Source of the DNA: Cupriavidus pauculus
GTDB lineage: Bacteria; Pseudomonadota; Gammaproteobacteria; Burkholderiales; Burkholderiaceae
Length of the DNA: 64,000 bases
Assembly: GCF_022179805.1 (NCBI RefSeq)
Contig: NZ_BPUO01000004.1
Coordinates: forward strand, 62,001-126,000
Reading direction: 5' to 3'
The translations under genes were made by a program, and so were the position numbers. The stretch's first letter is position 1; every line of letters starts with the position of its first letter. The notes under the pieces were generated by a model. It was given only the letters and a program-made list of their open reading frames with translations. It searched no databases and was not told the DNA's origin. This document shows positions 16,958-24,975 of the stretch, piece after piece.

Positions 16958-18151
16958 TTACCTCATTGCTGCTGACCTTTGGAGAACGCTGTTCAACGCC
17001 GTGTTGGCCATCTGTGCGCGGAACGCGGCCAGGGAATTCACGCTTGCGTTGAGCGTCATCAGGCTCTGTATGTTTTGGTTATTGAGATTATTCTGGATCA
17101 CAGTACCGGGCATGTTCGATACCGCACCGAGATTGGCGACATTGCCGGCGCCGTTCTGGATTACCGTCAGCAGCCCGTTGGTCACGACCGTGCCGGCCGC
17201 ATTGGCCACGGCCTGCTGCGCCACGCCTGCCGCGCCCGCTGCCATGCCGGCGGCACCGGCGGCCGCCGCACTGGCTGTGCTGCTGGCTGCACCTGCGGCG
17301 CCTTGCGCCGACGCGGCGGCACCATTGGCCGTGGCGGTAGCCGCCTGCCCTGCCTGACCCGCCTGGCCTTGCGCCGCGGCTGCCGCCGCTTGCGCGGCCG
17401 CCACGGCGGCACTGGCCGCACTGTTTGCCGCAGTCACGGCCACCGTGACCTGCCCCAAGGCTTGCGCCAGCTGATTGGCCTGCGCGGCCGTAATGGCGCT
17501 GATATCGGGAATGGTGATGCTGGTGGACACCGCCAGCGCGCCGTTGACGAACACGGCGCGGTCGATGCCAAAGCCCACCTGCAGCCCGCCGGCGCTGAAC
17601 CCGCCGCGGGATTCATCAAGCCGCGCCTGCGCGACCGGCTTCCACTTGGCCATTTGCTTGCGTGCCGTGGACACCTCCGCATCGGGGTCGCGCGTGGCCA
17701 GTGTCATGGCAACCGCGAGCGGATCTCCGGTGGTCGGGTGTCGGGCCACGCTGGCCTTGTCGACCGGAACCACTCGCGCAGGCGCTTCGGCAACGGATTC
17801 GATGGCAACGGGTTGTGTAACGGATTCAACTGCCCTGGCGGCGCTTTCCGGCGCGACAGCCACGGCAGGCAATTCGGGTAACTGGGGCGATGCGACCGAT
17901 GCGGAAGGCGGATCCGGCGCGTGCGTGGCGAGCGCCGTCAGTTCGGTGGCGGCCGGCAGTGCGGGCAAATCGATGGCAGTGGCAATGGCAACGGCCACGC
18001 CGCTTTCCGCGGTTTCGGTGTTCTCAGTGGCCAGTGCCTCGGCGCTGGCGTGCGCATTGCCAGCGCATGCCAGGCCCGCGCCAAGCAGCACGGCGGCGGT
18101 AGCATGACCGGCCGTGCGTCTGGGCGCGTTGGAACCGCTTGTCTGGGCCAT
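16958..18151 (-). CDS. secreted Ala-rich protein, Fap-type subunit or accessory (FapE-like position)
   Basis: This is a 397-residue protein with a signal peptide cleaved near AHA/SAEA (about residue 36). It has a Pro/Val/Ala-rich region and a short conserved block with ITIPDISAITAAQANQLAQ. A long Ala/Gly/Gln low-complexity stretch follows, and it ends with GTVIQNNLNNQNIQSLMTLN and a terminal helix containing AFRAQMANTALNSVL. The VIQN-N-NNQ motif is shared with the small protein at 18860-19318 (VIQNSGNNVLIQN), so both probably use the same export or assembly path. GAGGAA before ATG 18151 sets the start, 13 bp after the C39 gene. It occupies the fapE position, between peptidase and pore. Confidence 0.65.
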   Translation of the reverse strand: MAQTSGSNAPRRTAGHATAAVLLGAGLACAGNAHASAEALATENTETAESGVAVAIATAIDLPALPAATELTALATHAPDPPSASVASPQLPELPAVAVAPESAARAVESVTQPVAIESVAEAPARVVPVDKASVARHPTTGDPLAVAMTLATRDPDAEVSTARKQMAKWKPVAQARLDESRGGFSAGGLQVGFGIDRAVFVNGALAVSTSITIPDISAITAAQANQLAQALGQVTVAVTAANSAASAAVAAAQAAAAAAQGQAGQAGQAATATANGAAASAQGAAGAASSTASAAAAGAAGMAAGAAGVAQQAVANAAGTVVTNGLLTVIQNGAGNVANLGAVSNMPGTVIQNNLNNQNIQSLMTLNASVNSLAAFRAQMANTALNSVLQRSAAMR

Positions 18152-18164
18152 GACGTTCCTCAAC

Positions 18165-18863
18165 TCAGAAATCGGAAATGCCATGCTTGGGCATGACGGT
18201 GAAAAACAGACTGTCTCGCGGTACTCCCATTGAGTAAGGGCCGGTCGGCGCGACACGCCAGTCCGCGGCCACGTTGAAACGGGCTTGATCCGTACGGTTA
18301 TGGATCACGAACAGCAGGCTGCTGTCCCAGATCCGCTCGAAATGTTCGCGCTCCAGTGCGCGGGTGCCGCGTGCCGGGTCGCCAATCAGGACACGGTTGC
18401 CCTTGACGCCCTTGACCACGACGAAATGGTGGTAGCCGTTCTCGATGATCAGCACGATGGCCGGAACCTGCGCTTCCTCCAGCTTCGACAGCGGCAGTTC
18501 GTAGCCATCGGCCTCGAAGCCGCGCGACTCCAGGAACCGCTTCATGTCGAGCAGCGAAAAGCCCTCGGCCCGGATCTTGGCCTGGTCGCCGTTGACGTAC
18601 ATGTTGGCGAAGACCGTCTGCTCCGATGTCGGGACGTTGTACTGGTACGTCAGCAGCGTGGCCACCGCCGCCGATCCGCAACTGAAGTCGTATTGCTGGC
18701 GGATCGTGGTGCGAAAGCGGGCCTCGCGCAGGCTCGTGACCGGCACGTAGAAGGTGTTGCCCTGGTCGCCGGGAACGCGGATCGTATCGGCCTGGGCGGC
18801 CGTCACGCCGCCCAGCACCGCCGCCACGCAGGCGACCTTACAGAGCAGGCTGCGCATGATCAT
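18165..18863 (-). CDS. C39 family cysteine peptidase (FapD-like)
   Basis: This is a 232-residue protein with an N-terminal hydrophobic export signal (about residues 5-25), then one papain-like C39 domain. All catalytic elements are visible: the oxyanion Gln and nucleophile in QQYDFSCGSAA (Q57, C62), the His in HHFVVVKG (H146) and the Asp in IGDPARG (D162). C39 enzymes cleave leader peptides at double-Gly sites. In the Pseudomonas fap operon, FapD is a C39-type peptidase needed for amyloid assembly. Its start overlaps the stop of the upstream gene as ATGA (18860-18863), so the two are translationally coupled. Confidence 0.85.
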   Translation of the reverse strand: MIMRSLLCKVACVAAVLGGVTAAQADTIRVPGDQGNTFYVPVTSLREARFRTTIRQQYDFSCGSAAVATLLTYQYNVPTSEQTVFANMYVNGDQAKIRAEGFSLLDMKRFLESRGFEADGYELPLSKLEEAQVPAIVLIIENGYHHFVVVKGVKGNRVLIGDPARGTRALEREHFERIWDSSLLFVIHNRTDQARFNVAADWRVAPTGPYSMGVPRDSLFFTVMPKHGISDF

Positions 18864-19318
18864 TTGAACTGGACGTTGAGAATGGTCGCGTTCTGGATCA
18901 GTACGTTGTTGCCCGAATTCTGGATCACGGTGGGCAATCCCGCAGCGTTCGAGAACGATCCGTCCGACACGATGTTGCTGCCGGAGAATGTGTTGACGGC
19001 CGCGTTGTCGCCAACCGTGCCATGCAGGCGCATGTCGTTGACCACCAGCTCGGCGCCACCGCGTACCCCGTCGAGCTTCTCGGCCGCCACGGCCCTTGCT
19101 GCCGTGCCGAAGATATCTGGTTTGCGGCTCGCGTCCGGCGTTGCCGACACGCTGGCCACCGCGCCCGCCACTGCCGTGGCCGCGCCTGTGTCACTGCTTG
19201 CGACCGCGACTGCCGTGGCGGATGCCTCGGCGCTGGGCGGCCCTGCGTTGGCCTGCATGAACGGCCAGACCAGTAAGGCTGTCGACAATACGGCGACAGC
19301 TGGGCGATGCGATCGCAT
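18860..19318 (-). CDS. small secreted protein with VIQN motif (Fap minor-subunit-like)
   Basis: This is a 152-residue protein with a signal peptide (about residues 1-25, ending ANA) and an Ala/Ser/Val-rich middle. The Asn-rich C-terminus is NTFSGSNIVSDGSFSNA followed by LPTVIQNSGNNVLIQNATILNV. The Gln-Asn repeats are typical of amyloidogenic or curlin-like strands. It is coupled by a 4-bp ATGA overlap to the C39 peptidase gene. GGGGAGA upstream of ATG 19318 favours this start over the longer open frame. It lies between the large Gly-rich protein and the peptidase, the place of a fap subunit gene. No function is proven. Confidence 0.65.
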   Translation of the reverse strand: MRSHRPAVAVLSTALLVWPFMQANAGPPSAEASATAVAVASSDTGAATAVAGAVASVSATPDASRKPDIFGTAARAVAAEKLDGVRGGAELVVNDMRLHGTVGDNAAVNTFSGSNIVSDGSFSNAAGLPTVIQNSGNNVLIQNATILNVQFK

Positions 19319-19454
19319 GGTGCGTCTCCCCTCGTGCTCCGCGGTGTGGCACCCCATCCGGGCCACGGTACGCGAACCTGCAAGCATCTGACATGGCAGC
19401 GCAGGGGTCAGACCTCGGCCCCATGCGCTGTCGTGTCCATTCAAACCCAACGGC

Positions 19455-19479
19455 TCTGTTCCGCTCCGTGCGGAACAGA
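19455..19479 (-). terminator. intercistronic hairpin inside the fap-like operon
   Basis: TCTGTTCCG and CGGAACAGA form a perfect 9-bp stem with a 7-nt loop, 18 bp past the stop of the Gly-rich gene. On the minus strand only a short T-containing stretch (GTTGGGTTTG) follows. It could partially terminate transcription or protect the upstream mRNA, so that the large protein is made in excess over the proteins downstream. Confidence 0.5.
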
Positions 19480-19497
19480 ACAGAGCACGCCAGGTGC

Positions 19498-21057
19498 TTA
19501 CTTGCCAACGTTCATGTTGGCTTGCACATTGACGCTTTGCTGCACCAGCGATGCCATGCCGCTGTTCTGGTTGGCGATCATGATGCCTGCGGCGGACTGG
19601 CCGACGCTGGTCATGGCATTGGACATGTTGAAGGTGCCGGCATCCACATAGTTCGTGCCACCGTTACCACCAGCGCCACCGACCGCACCGTTGCCGGTAC
19701 CGCCCGTGCCGCCATTGCCCACACCACCGGCGCCACCTGCACCGCCGGTACCCGAGGCCGCACCCACCGCACCGTTGCCGGCCGTGGCGCTGCCATTGGA
19801 GGCCGTGCTCGAAGCGCTGCCATTGGTAGCATTGCCGCCAGCACCACCAGCACCGGCTACGCTGTTTTGCGCGCCGCCGTTGCCGCCGGTACCCGAGCCT
19901 GCACCACCAGTAGCTGCACCCGAGGTGGACGTAGCTGCACCGCCGGCGCCGCCCGTGCCCGAACCAGCGCCAGCCGTTGCCGTGGCCGTAGCCGATCCGC
20001 CTGCAGCGCCTGCACCGCCAGTGCCGGTGCCGGACGCGCCAGTACCGGTGCCGGTTCCAGTGCCCGAACCCGTGCCGGTGCCGCTGCCTGCGCCGCCAGC
20101 GCCAGCCGTTGCCGTGCCCGTGCCACCGGCACCTGGACCACGCTCGTTGGACGAGTTGGTGGCACCGCTGCTGCCGCCAGCGCCAAGGCCGCCGCCCAGG
20201 CCTGCGCCCAGACCGCCGCCCAGGCCGGAGCCGCCGCTGCCCTTGGCCCAGCCGCCGTCGCCGCCGGAGCCACCCTTCGACACATTGCCAGCGCTACCGC
20301 CAGCACCCAGGGCCGAACCACCCTTGCCGCCAGCGCCCAGGCTTGCCGACAGTGCATCGCCGCCATAGCCCTTGCCGCCGCTGCCGTCACCGCCCCAGCC
20401 AATGGCCTTGCCACCGTTGCCGCCGTCACCAGCCGAAGCGCTGCCGTTCACGGCATAGCCTGCGCTGGCGCTGCCGTTGGTGGCGTTGCCGCCGCTGCCG
20501 CCGCCGCCGCCATTGCCGCTGTTGCCGCCATTGCCGCCATTGCCGCCCGAGCCGCCTTGGCCCGTGCCGCCATAGCCCTTGCCGCCAGCACCGCCGGACG
20601 CGCCATTGGCGTTGCCGCTATTGGTCGCGTAGTTGCCGATGTTGCTGACCGAGACGCCCGACACCGTGCCATTCAGCTTGCTGATCGCCAGCGCCTTGCT
20701 GCTGTTGAACGAATTGCTGAAGTTCGCGGTAGCAGTGCTGCCGTTGGCGGCTGCTGCGTTACCGTAGCCGGCCATGTCTTGGTCGGTGTAGTTGTGCGAA
20801 TTGGTGGAGGTCGTTGTCCTGGTCGACGTCTTGTTCGACGTCAGCGTTGCGGTCTTGGTGGATGTGGAAGTGCTACGGTCGGAGTTGTCCTGAGTCGCAG
20901 TGGAGTTTTCGTTGGCGTTGTTTCCCTTCCCCTGAGTTGAAGTCGCGGTGGCCGTCTGCTCGTTCCCGCCTCCGGTAGTGTTGTTGTTCGTCGGGTTAGC
21001 CCAAGCTGTGCCTGCAAAAACCAGGGTAATCGCCGACGCGAGTAAAGTCTTTTTCAT
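19498..21057 (-). CDS. large Gly-rich secreted protein, probable major Fap-like fibre subunit
   Basis: This is a 519-residue protein with a clean signal peptide (about 1-20, ending AWA). Next come an Asn/Thr/Ser-rich region (about 21-95) and a short block with FNSSKALAISKLNGTVSGVSVSN. A very long Gly/Ala/Ser/Thr low-complexity domain follows (about 150-470; GGxGG, GTGTG and NATNGSAS units). A non-repetitive C-terminal ~45 residues contains SAAGIMIANQNSGMASLVQQ. The Asn/Gln-Gly end is like that of amyloid fibre subunits. It is the first and largest gene of the locus and follows a sigma-54-like promoter. GGGAGC precedes ATG 21057. A structural role is inferred; a Gly-rich adhesin is the alternative. 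Confidence 0.7.
   Translation of the reverse strand: MKKTLLASAITLVFAGTAWANPTNNNTTGGGNEQTATATSTQGKGNNANENSTATQDNSDRSTSTSTKTATLTSNKTSTRTTTSTNSHNYTDQDMAGYGNAAAANGSTATANFSNSFNSSKALAISKLNGTVSGVSVSNIGNYATNSGNANGASGGAGGKGYGGTGQGGSGGNGGNGGNSGNGGGGGSGGNATNGSASAGYAVNGSASAGDGGNGGKAIGWGGDGSGGKGYGGDALSASLGAGGKGGSALGAGGSAGNVSKGGSGGDGGWAKGSGGSGLGGGLGAGLGGGLGAGGSSGATNSSNERGPGAGGTGTATAGAGGAGSGTGTGSGTGTGTGTGASGTGTGGAGAAGGSATATATAGAGSGTGGAGGAATSTSGAATGGAGSGTGGNGGAQNSVAGAGGAGGNATNGSASSTASNGSATAGNGAVGAASGTGGAGGAGGVGNGGTGGTGNGAVGGAGGNGGTNYVDAGTFNMSNAMTSVGQSAAGIMIANQNSGMASLVQQSVNVQANMNVGK
19640..20610. repeat. Gly-codon low-complexity tract
   Basis: About 970 bp of imperfect GGC/GCC triplet-based repetition encode the Gly/Ala-rich domain of the fibre-like protein. 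The reverse strand reads as Pro/Ala repeats, which are not a gene. Such DNA is prone to length change by slippage or recombination. Confidence 0.8.
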
Positions 21058-21166
21058 ACGAAGCTCCCAGGAAGTTTGTACTGCGGCTCAGCCTCCGGCC
21101 GGCGCTCTCGAGAACATCGGCTGGAGGTTTAGGTCCGGCACGGTTGCCAGTCCAGCCTCCCCTTGC

Positions 21167-21181
21167 GCATATTCAGTGCCA
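21167..21181 (-). promoter_or_regulatory. sigma-54-type promoter for the fap-like operon
   Basis: Read on the minus strand, TGGCAC (21181-21176) is followed by five bases and ATGC (21170-21167). This gives the invariant GG-N10-GC spacing of sigma-54 promoters with a full TGGCAC -24 box. The start would fall near 21155, leaving a leader of about 98 nt before ATG 21057. The -12 box ATGC has one mismatch to TTGC. Confidence 0.6.
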
Positions 21182-21300
21182 GCCCGCATGGCTCAAGCGG
21201 AATTCCGTTGAAATACAACGGCTGCCGGAACATTTCGAGGGAACTTTCAGACAGGTTTTTGGCTCGGCCGCGGGCGCGGGCCTGTGCTTGGGAGTAGACA

Positions 21301-21318
21301 TGTCACAGGGCTGTGACA
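21301..21318. promoter_or_regulatory. perfect 18-bp palindrome, candidate enhancer site
   Basis: TGTCACAG-GG-CTGTGACA is perfectly symmetric. It is centred at 21309.5, about 155 bp upstream of the predicted sigma-54 start, the usual distance for a bacterial enhancer-binding protein. TGT-N12-ACA symmetry fits that class. It could instead be an operator of the GntR gene 415 bp away. Confidence 0.5.
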
Positions 21319-21732
21319 CAGGTTCCGGCCGGTTGTCGGCCAACAGCCAACACTCCCCCGAAAAAGGGCTTGCATTCAATGAGTTAGCGCGCACCTACAC
21401 GCAAACCCGCATGGCTACGCGGCGTAACGGCCATGAAACAAGGGTCATTCGGGATTCACATGGCGCTGGCGGTGTGCGGATGACCGGAGGCACGACGGCC
21501 GACGCGTGGGCCGCTTGGTGGCAAGTCATGCGTGTGCGCCACTGCACAGCGCAAATCGCGCGGTTCGGGCAGGGTTTCTTGCGAAACCGGATACAGCGGG
21601 GGCCCGCCGCGATTAAACGCGCCGTAATACAGTGGCCCGGGCGTCGCAACGATGTTTCATGCTAGGCTCTATGTCTGATTTAACGTACATTAGTCGCGTC
21701 AACACTTGTTAGCGCATTTGCCAGGGCAAACC

Positions 21733-22515
21733 ATGAGTGAAGCCGTCGTCCCCCTGTATCACCAGATTTACGTGGTGCTCCGCCAGCAGATCGTGGAAGG
21801 CCGTTTCGGCCAGGGCCCGCTGCCGGGCGAAATTGACCTTGCCAAGCAGTTCCACGCCTCGCGCGTGACGATGCGACGCGTTTTCGACCGCCTGGTGCAG
21901 GAAGGTCTGGTCCGCCGTCATCGCGGCCTGGGCACCTTCGTGAACCCCCATCCGGTCAAGCCGCAATCGGCCGACGAGCGTGCCACCAGCCTGCTCGGCA
22001 CCATCATCGACATGGGCGAGAAGACGTCCGTCAAGGTCGTCTCCATCGACGAGGTGCACGCCACCCCCGACGTGGCCGAGTCGCTGAAGATCCAGGTGGG
22101 CGACCCCGTCATCAAGATCGTGCGGGTGCGCCACTACAAGAGCCGGCCGCTTTCCCATATCACCACCTACCTGCCCGCCGACCTGGGCCGGCCGCTGGCA
22201 CGCAAGGACCTGGAAACCACGCCGATGCTGCGCCTGCTGGAAGCCGCTGGCGTGGAGCTGGGACGCGCGTCGCAGGTGCTGACCGCGCGCCTGGCCGATG
22301 TGGTCGTGGCTCCGCTGCTGGATGTGCCGGTGGGCGGTGCGCTGCTGGCCGTGCGCCGCGTGGTGCTGGACAAGGCCGGACGTCCGGTACAGCTGCTGAT
22401 GGGACAGTATCGGCCCGACCGCTACGAGTACCGCATGGAACTGTCGCCGATGGGCGGTGGTGATAGCGCCAACGTGTGGGTGGAAAACGAAACCCGCACC
22501 GGTCTGCGCGACTGA
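21733..22515 (+). CDS. GntR/HutC family transcriptional regulator (UTRA domain)
   Basis: This 260-residue protein has an N-terminal GntR winged HTH (about residues 8-75: YHQIYVVLRQQIVEGRF ... LAKQFHASRVTMRRVFDRLVQEGLV). It is followed by a UTRA effector domain with IKIVRVRHYKSRPLSHITTYLP and MGQYRPDRYEYRMEL. HutC-type regulators usually repress catabolic genes and respond to the pathway substrate. It is followed at 127 bp by a Bug receptor and two aconitase-family subunits on the same strand, its likely targets. ATG 21733 was chosen; upstream in-frame codons lack a Shine-Dalgarno. Confidence 0.92.
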   Translation: MSEAVVPLYHQIYVVLRQQIVEGRFGQGPLPGEIDLAKQFHASRVTMRRVFDRLVQEGLVRRHRGLGTFVNPHPVKPQSADERATSLLGTIIDMGEKTSVKVVSIDEVHATPDVAESLKIQVGDPVIKIVRVRHYKSRPLSHITTYLPADLGRPLARKDLETTPMLRLLEAAGVELGRASQVLTARLADVVVAPLLDVPVGGALLAVRRVVLDKAGRPVQLLMGQYRPDRYEYRMELSPMGGGDSANVWVENETRTGLRD

Positions 22516-22642
22516 CCCGCCTGACACACTGAATCGACCGGATGCCGGTGCAGGGATTTCCCTGCGCCGCTCCGGCGTTTCCACACCACGCTTTTCGGGC
22601 CATACTGCGCACTCCAGATCACACTGACGAGGAGCCCAAGTC

Positions 22643-23659
22643 ATGCCAGTCGTTCGCCCGGGCGTGCATTCGCCTGCCCGACCCTCCACCCGACCCGGCC
22701 GTCGCCGCGCGCTGGCGCTGCTGGCGCTGGCTTCTGTCCTGGCCATGCCGGCCGCGCACGCAACCATTGCTGGCGGCAAGCCGATCCGCATCCTGGTGGG
22801 TGCGCCCGCAGGCGGCACCACAGACACCCTGGCGCGCACCATCGCGCAGGAAATCTCGCAGACGCTGGACCAGCCTGTGGTGGTCGAGAACCGTCCCGGC
22901 GCCGGCGGCAACATCGCGGCCGACATGGTGGCCAAGAGCCCGCCCGACGGCACCACGCTGCTGATGAGTTTCACCAGCCATACCATCAACGCCACGCTCT
23001 ACAAGAAGCTGCCGTTCGATCCGATCGCGGACTTCACGCCGATCACGCTGGTGGCCAACGTGCCAAGCGTGCTGGTTGCCACGCCCAAGCTGCCCGCCAA
23101 CAACATTCCCGAACTGATCAAGCTGGCTCGCGCCGAGCCCGGCAAGCTCAATTTCGGTATCGGCTCGGTGGGTTCGTCGGTGCATCTGGCTGGCGACATG
23201 TTCAAGATGATGACGGGCACGTACATCGTCAACATTCCGTACAAAGGCACCACGCCCGCCATCACCGACCTGCTGGCGGGACAGGTGGACCTGATGTTCG
23301 CCAGCACCATCAACGTGGCGCAGCACGTGAAGGCCGGCAAGCTCAAGGTGCTAGGCGTGACCAGCCCGGCACCGCTGCCGCAGTTTCCGGGTGCGCAGCC
23401 GATTGGCGCGACCGTGAAGGGCTTTGAGTCGAGCGCGTGGTTTGGCCTGTTCGGTCCTGCCGGGCTGCCGCCCGAGATCACGCAGGCGCTGTACCAGGCC
23501 GCACGTCGTGGCCTCGAGCAGCCTGCCGTGCGCAAGCGGCTGGAGAACGACGGCGTGCAGCCCAGTGGCATGCCGCCGGCCGAGTTCGCCAACTTCGTGA
23601 AACAGGACGTCAAGCGCTGGGCCACCGTGGTGAAGTACTCGGGAGCCCAGCCGGAATGA
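22643..23659 (+). CDS. Bug-family tripartite tricarboxylate-type substrate-binding protein
   Basis: This is a 338-residue periplasmic receptor. The N-terminus has an Arg-rich region (RRR at 20-22), then a hydrophobic stretch ending AHA near residue 40. The mature protein opens GGKPIRILVGAPAGGTTDTLAR and has VVVENRPGAGGN, FGIGSVGSS and PYKGTTPAITDLLAGQVDL, all Bug-type. AGGAG precedes ATG 22643. Its stop overlaps the next start (ATGA, 23656-23659), so it is translationally coupled to an aconitase-family enzyme. The ligand is therefore probably the hydroxy-di- or tricarboxylate handled by that enzyme. Confidence 0.93.
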   Translation: MPVVRPGVHSPARPSTRPGRRRALALLALASVLAMPAAHATIAGGKPIRILVGAPAGGTTDTLARTIAQEISQTLDQPVVVENRPGAGGNIAADMVAKSPPDGTTLLMSFTSHTINATLYKKLPFDPIADFTPITLVANVPSVLVATPKLPANNIPELIKLARAEPGKLNFGIGSVGSSVHLAGDMFKMMTGTYIVNIPYKGTTPAITDLLAGQVDLMFASTINVAQHVKAGKLKVLGVTSPAPLPQFPGAQPIGATVKGFESSAWFGLFGPAGLPPEITQALYQAARRGLEQPAVRKRLENDGVQPSGMPPAEFANFVKQDVKRWATVVKYSGAQPE

Positions 23660-24975
23660 CCCTGTCCAGCGGCAACGCCGTCGACCCTGTTCATTTGCCC
23701 GCCACGCTCGCGCAAAAGCTCGTCGCACGCGCGGCAGGCGTGGCGCACGTGGTGCCGGGCAGCATCGTGATGTGCAAGGTCGACCTGGCGATGTCGCACG
23801 ACTCCAGCGGCCCGCGCCGCGTGGCGCCGCTGCTGCGCGAGCTGGGCGCGCGGGTGTGGGATCCATCGCGCTATGTCGTGGTGACCGACCACTTCCTGCC
23901 GGTATCGGACCCCGATGCGGATTCCATCGTGCGCTTCACGCGCGACTGGGTACGCGATACCGGCATCACCAACTTCATCGACGGCCAGGGCATCTGCCAC
24001 GTGGTGCTGCCCGAGCGCGGCTTTGTGCTGCCGGGGCGCTTCATCGTGGGCGGCGACAGCCACAGCCCCACGGGCGGGGCCTTCGGCGCGTACATGTTCG
24101 GCGTGGGCGCCACGGAAATGGCTGGCGTGCTGGCCACCGGCGAAATCTGGCTGCGCGTGCCGCAGACCATCCGCATCGACTGGCAGGGCGCGCTGAGCGA
24201 CGGCGTCTGCGCCAAGGACATCATGCTGTTCCTGTGTGCCACGCTGGGGCTTGGCGGCGGCCGCTACGAGGCCATCGAGTTCACCGGCCCGGCAGTGGCC
24301 GCGCTGCCGATGCAGGAACGCATGACGCTGACGAACATGTGTACCGAACTGGGTGCGCAGACGGGACTGATCGCACCCGATGCCACCACCATGGAATGGC
24401 TGGCGGCGGCGGGCGTCGATGCGCCAACGCTGGCCGCGCTGGACCCACGCCACTGGCGCAGCGACGCCGATGCCCCGACGCTGCTCACGCATCGCTTCGA
24501 TGCCACGACGCTGGCGCCCCACGTGGCGGCGCCGCACACACCGGCCAACAGCGCACCCGTGACGCAAGCCGCGGGCGAGCCAATGGACATCGCCTATATC
24601 GGCGCCTGCACCGGGGCCAAGCTCGAAGACCTGCGCATGGCGGCGCGCGTGCTGCGTGGTCGCAAGGTAGCTCCGGGCATATTGCTACGCGTGGCGCCTG
24701 CCTCGGTACGCGACCAGCAGATCGCGCAGCAGGAAGGCACGCTCGGCGTGTTGCTCGATGCCGGCGCCGAACTGCTGCCCAACGCATGCAATGCCTGCGC
24801 CGGCTATGGCGCCAGCCGCTTTCCGGCCGGCAGCCGCGCGATTGCCTCGACCGCGCGCAATTTCGCCGGGCGCATGGGCGATGAAGGCAGCGCGGTCTGG
24901 CTGGCATCGCCGCTGACCGTGGCAGCCACCGCCGTGACCGGCCGTATCGCCGACCCCCGCACGCTGCTGGCATGA
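23656..24975 (+). CDS. aconitase-family hydro-lyase large subunit (LeuC/HacA-like)
   Basis: This 439-residue protein carries the [4Fe-4S] ligands of aconitase-superfamily large subunits: C318 in IGACTG, and C378 and C381 in NACNAC. It also has VVTDHFLP, the DGQGICHVVLPE active-site segment and GGDSHSPTGGAFG. It is shorter than enterobacterial LeuC and resembles the archaeal LeuC/homoaconitase type, which includes 2,3-dimethylmalate dehydratase. ATG 23656 overlaps the Bug stop, and its own stop overlaps the small-subunit start (ATGA). Coupling to GntR and Bug genes argues for a catabolic dehydratase rather than leucine synthesis. The substrate is unknown. Confidence 0.88.
   Translation: MTLSSGNAVDPVHLPATLAQKLVARAAGVAHVVPGSIVMCKVDLAMSHDSSGPRRVAPLLRELGARVWDPSRYVVVTDHFLPVSDPDADSIVRFTRDWVRDTGITNFIDGQGICHVVLPERGFVLPGRFIVGGDSHSPTGGAFGAYMFGVGATEMAGVLATGEIWLRVPQTIRIDWQGALSDGVCAKDIMLFLCATLGLGGGRYEAIEFTGPAVAALPMQERMTLTNMCTELGAQTGLIAPDATTMEWLAAAGVDAPTLAALDPRHWRSDADAPTLLTHRFDATTLAPHVAAPHTPANSAPVTQAAGEPMDIAYIGACTGAKLEDLRMAARVLRGRKVAPGILLRVAPASVRDQQIAQQEGTLGVLLDAGAELLPNACNACAGYGASRFPAGSRAIASTARNFAGRMGDEGSAVWLASPLTVAATAVTGRIADPRTLLA

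Larger units (their letters stand above)
21058..21732. other. regulatory intergenic region between the fap-like operon and the GntR gene
   Basis: This 675-bp stretch holds no convincing gene. A frame open over most of it on the plus strand has poor codon bias and no Shine-Dalgarno. It contains the sigma-54-like promoter at 21167-21181, the palindrome at 21301-21318, and a GGCCGGTTGTCGGCC dyad near 21327. The GntR promoter lies presumably in the lower-GC 21660-21720. Confidence 0.6.

Noticed and set aside
19655..20368. Pro/Ala-rich plus-strand frame
   Set aside because: It is the reverse of the Gly-codon tract of the fibre-like protein; the minus-strand frame has a signal peptide and Shine-Dalgarno.
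19640..20610. possible CRISPR or satellite array
   Set aside because: The repetition is codon-based and irregular, with no constant repeat/spacer structure and no cas genes.
21144..21665. 173-codon plus-strand frame before the GntR gene
   Set aside because: Poor codon bias, no Shine-Dalgarno, and overlap with the sigma-54 promoter and the palindrome.
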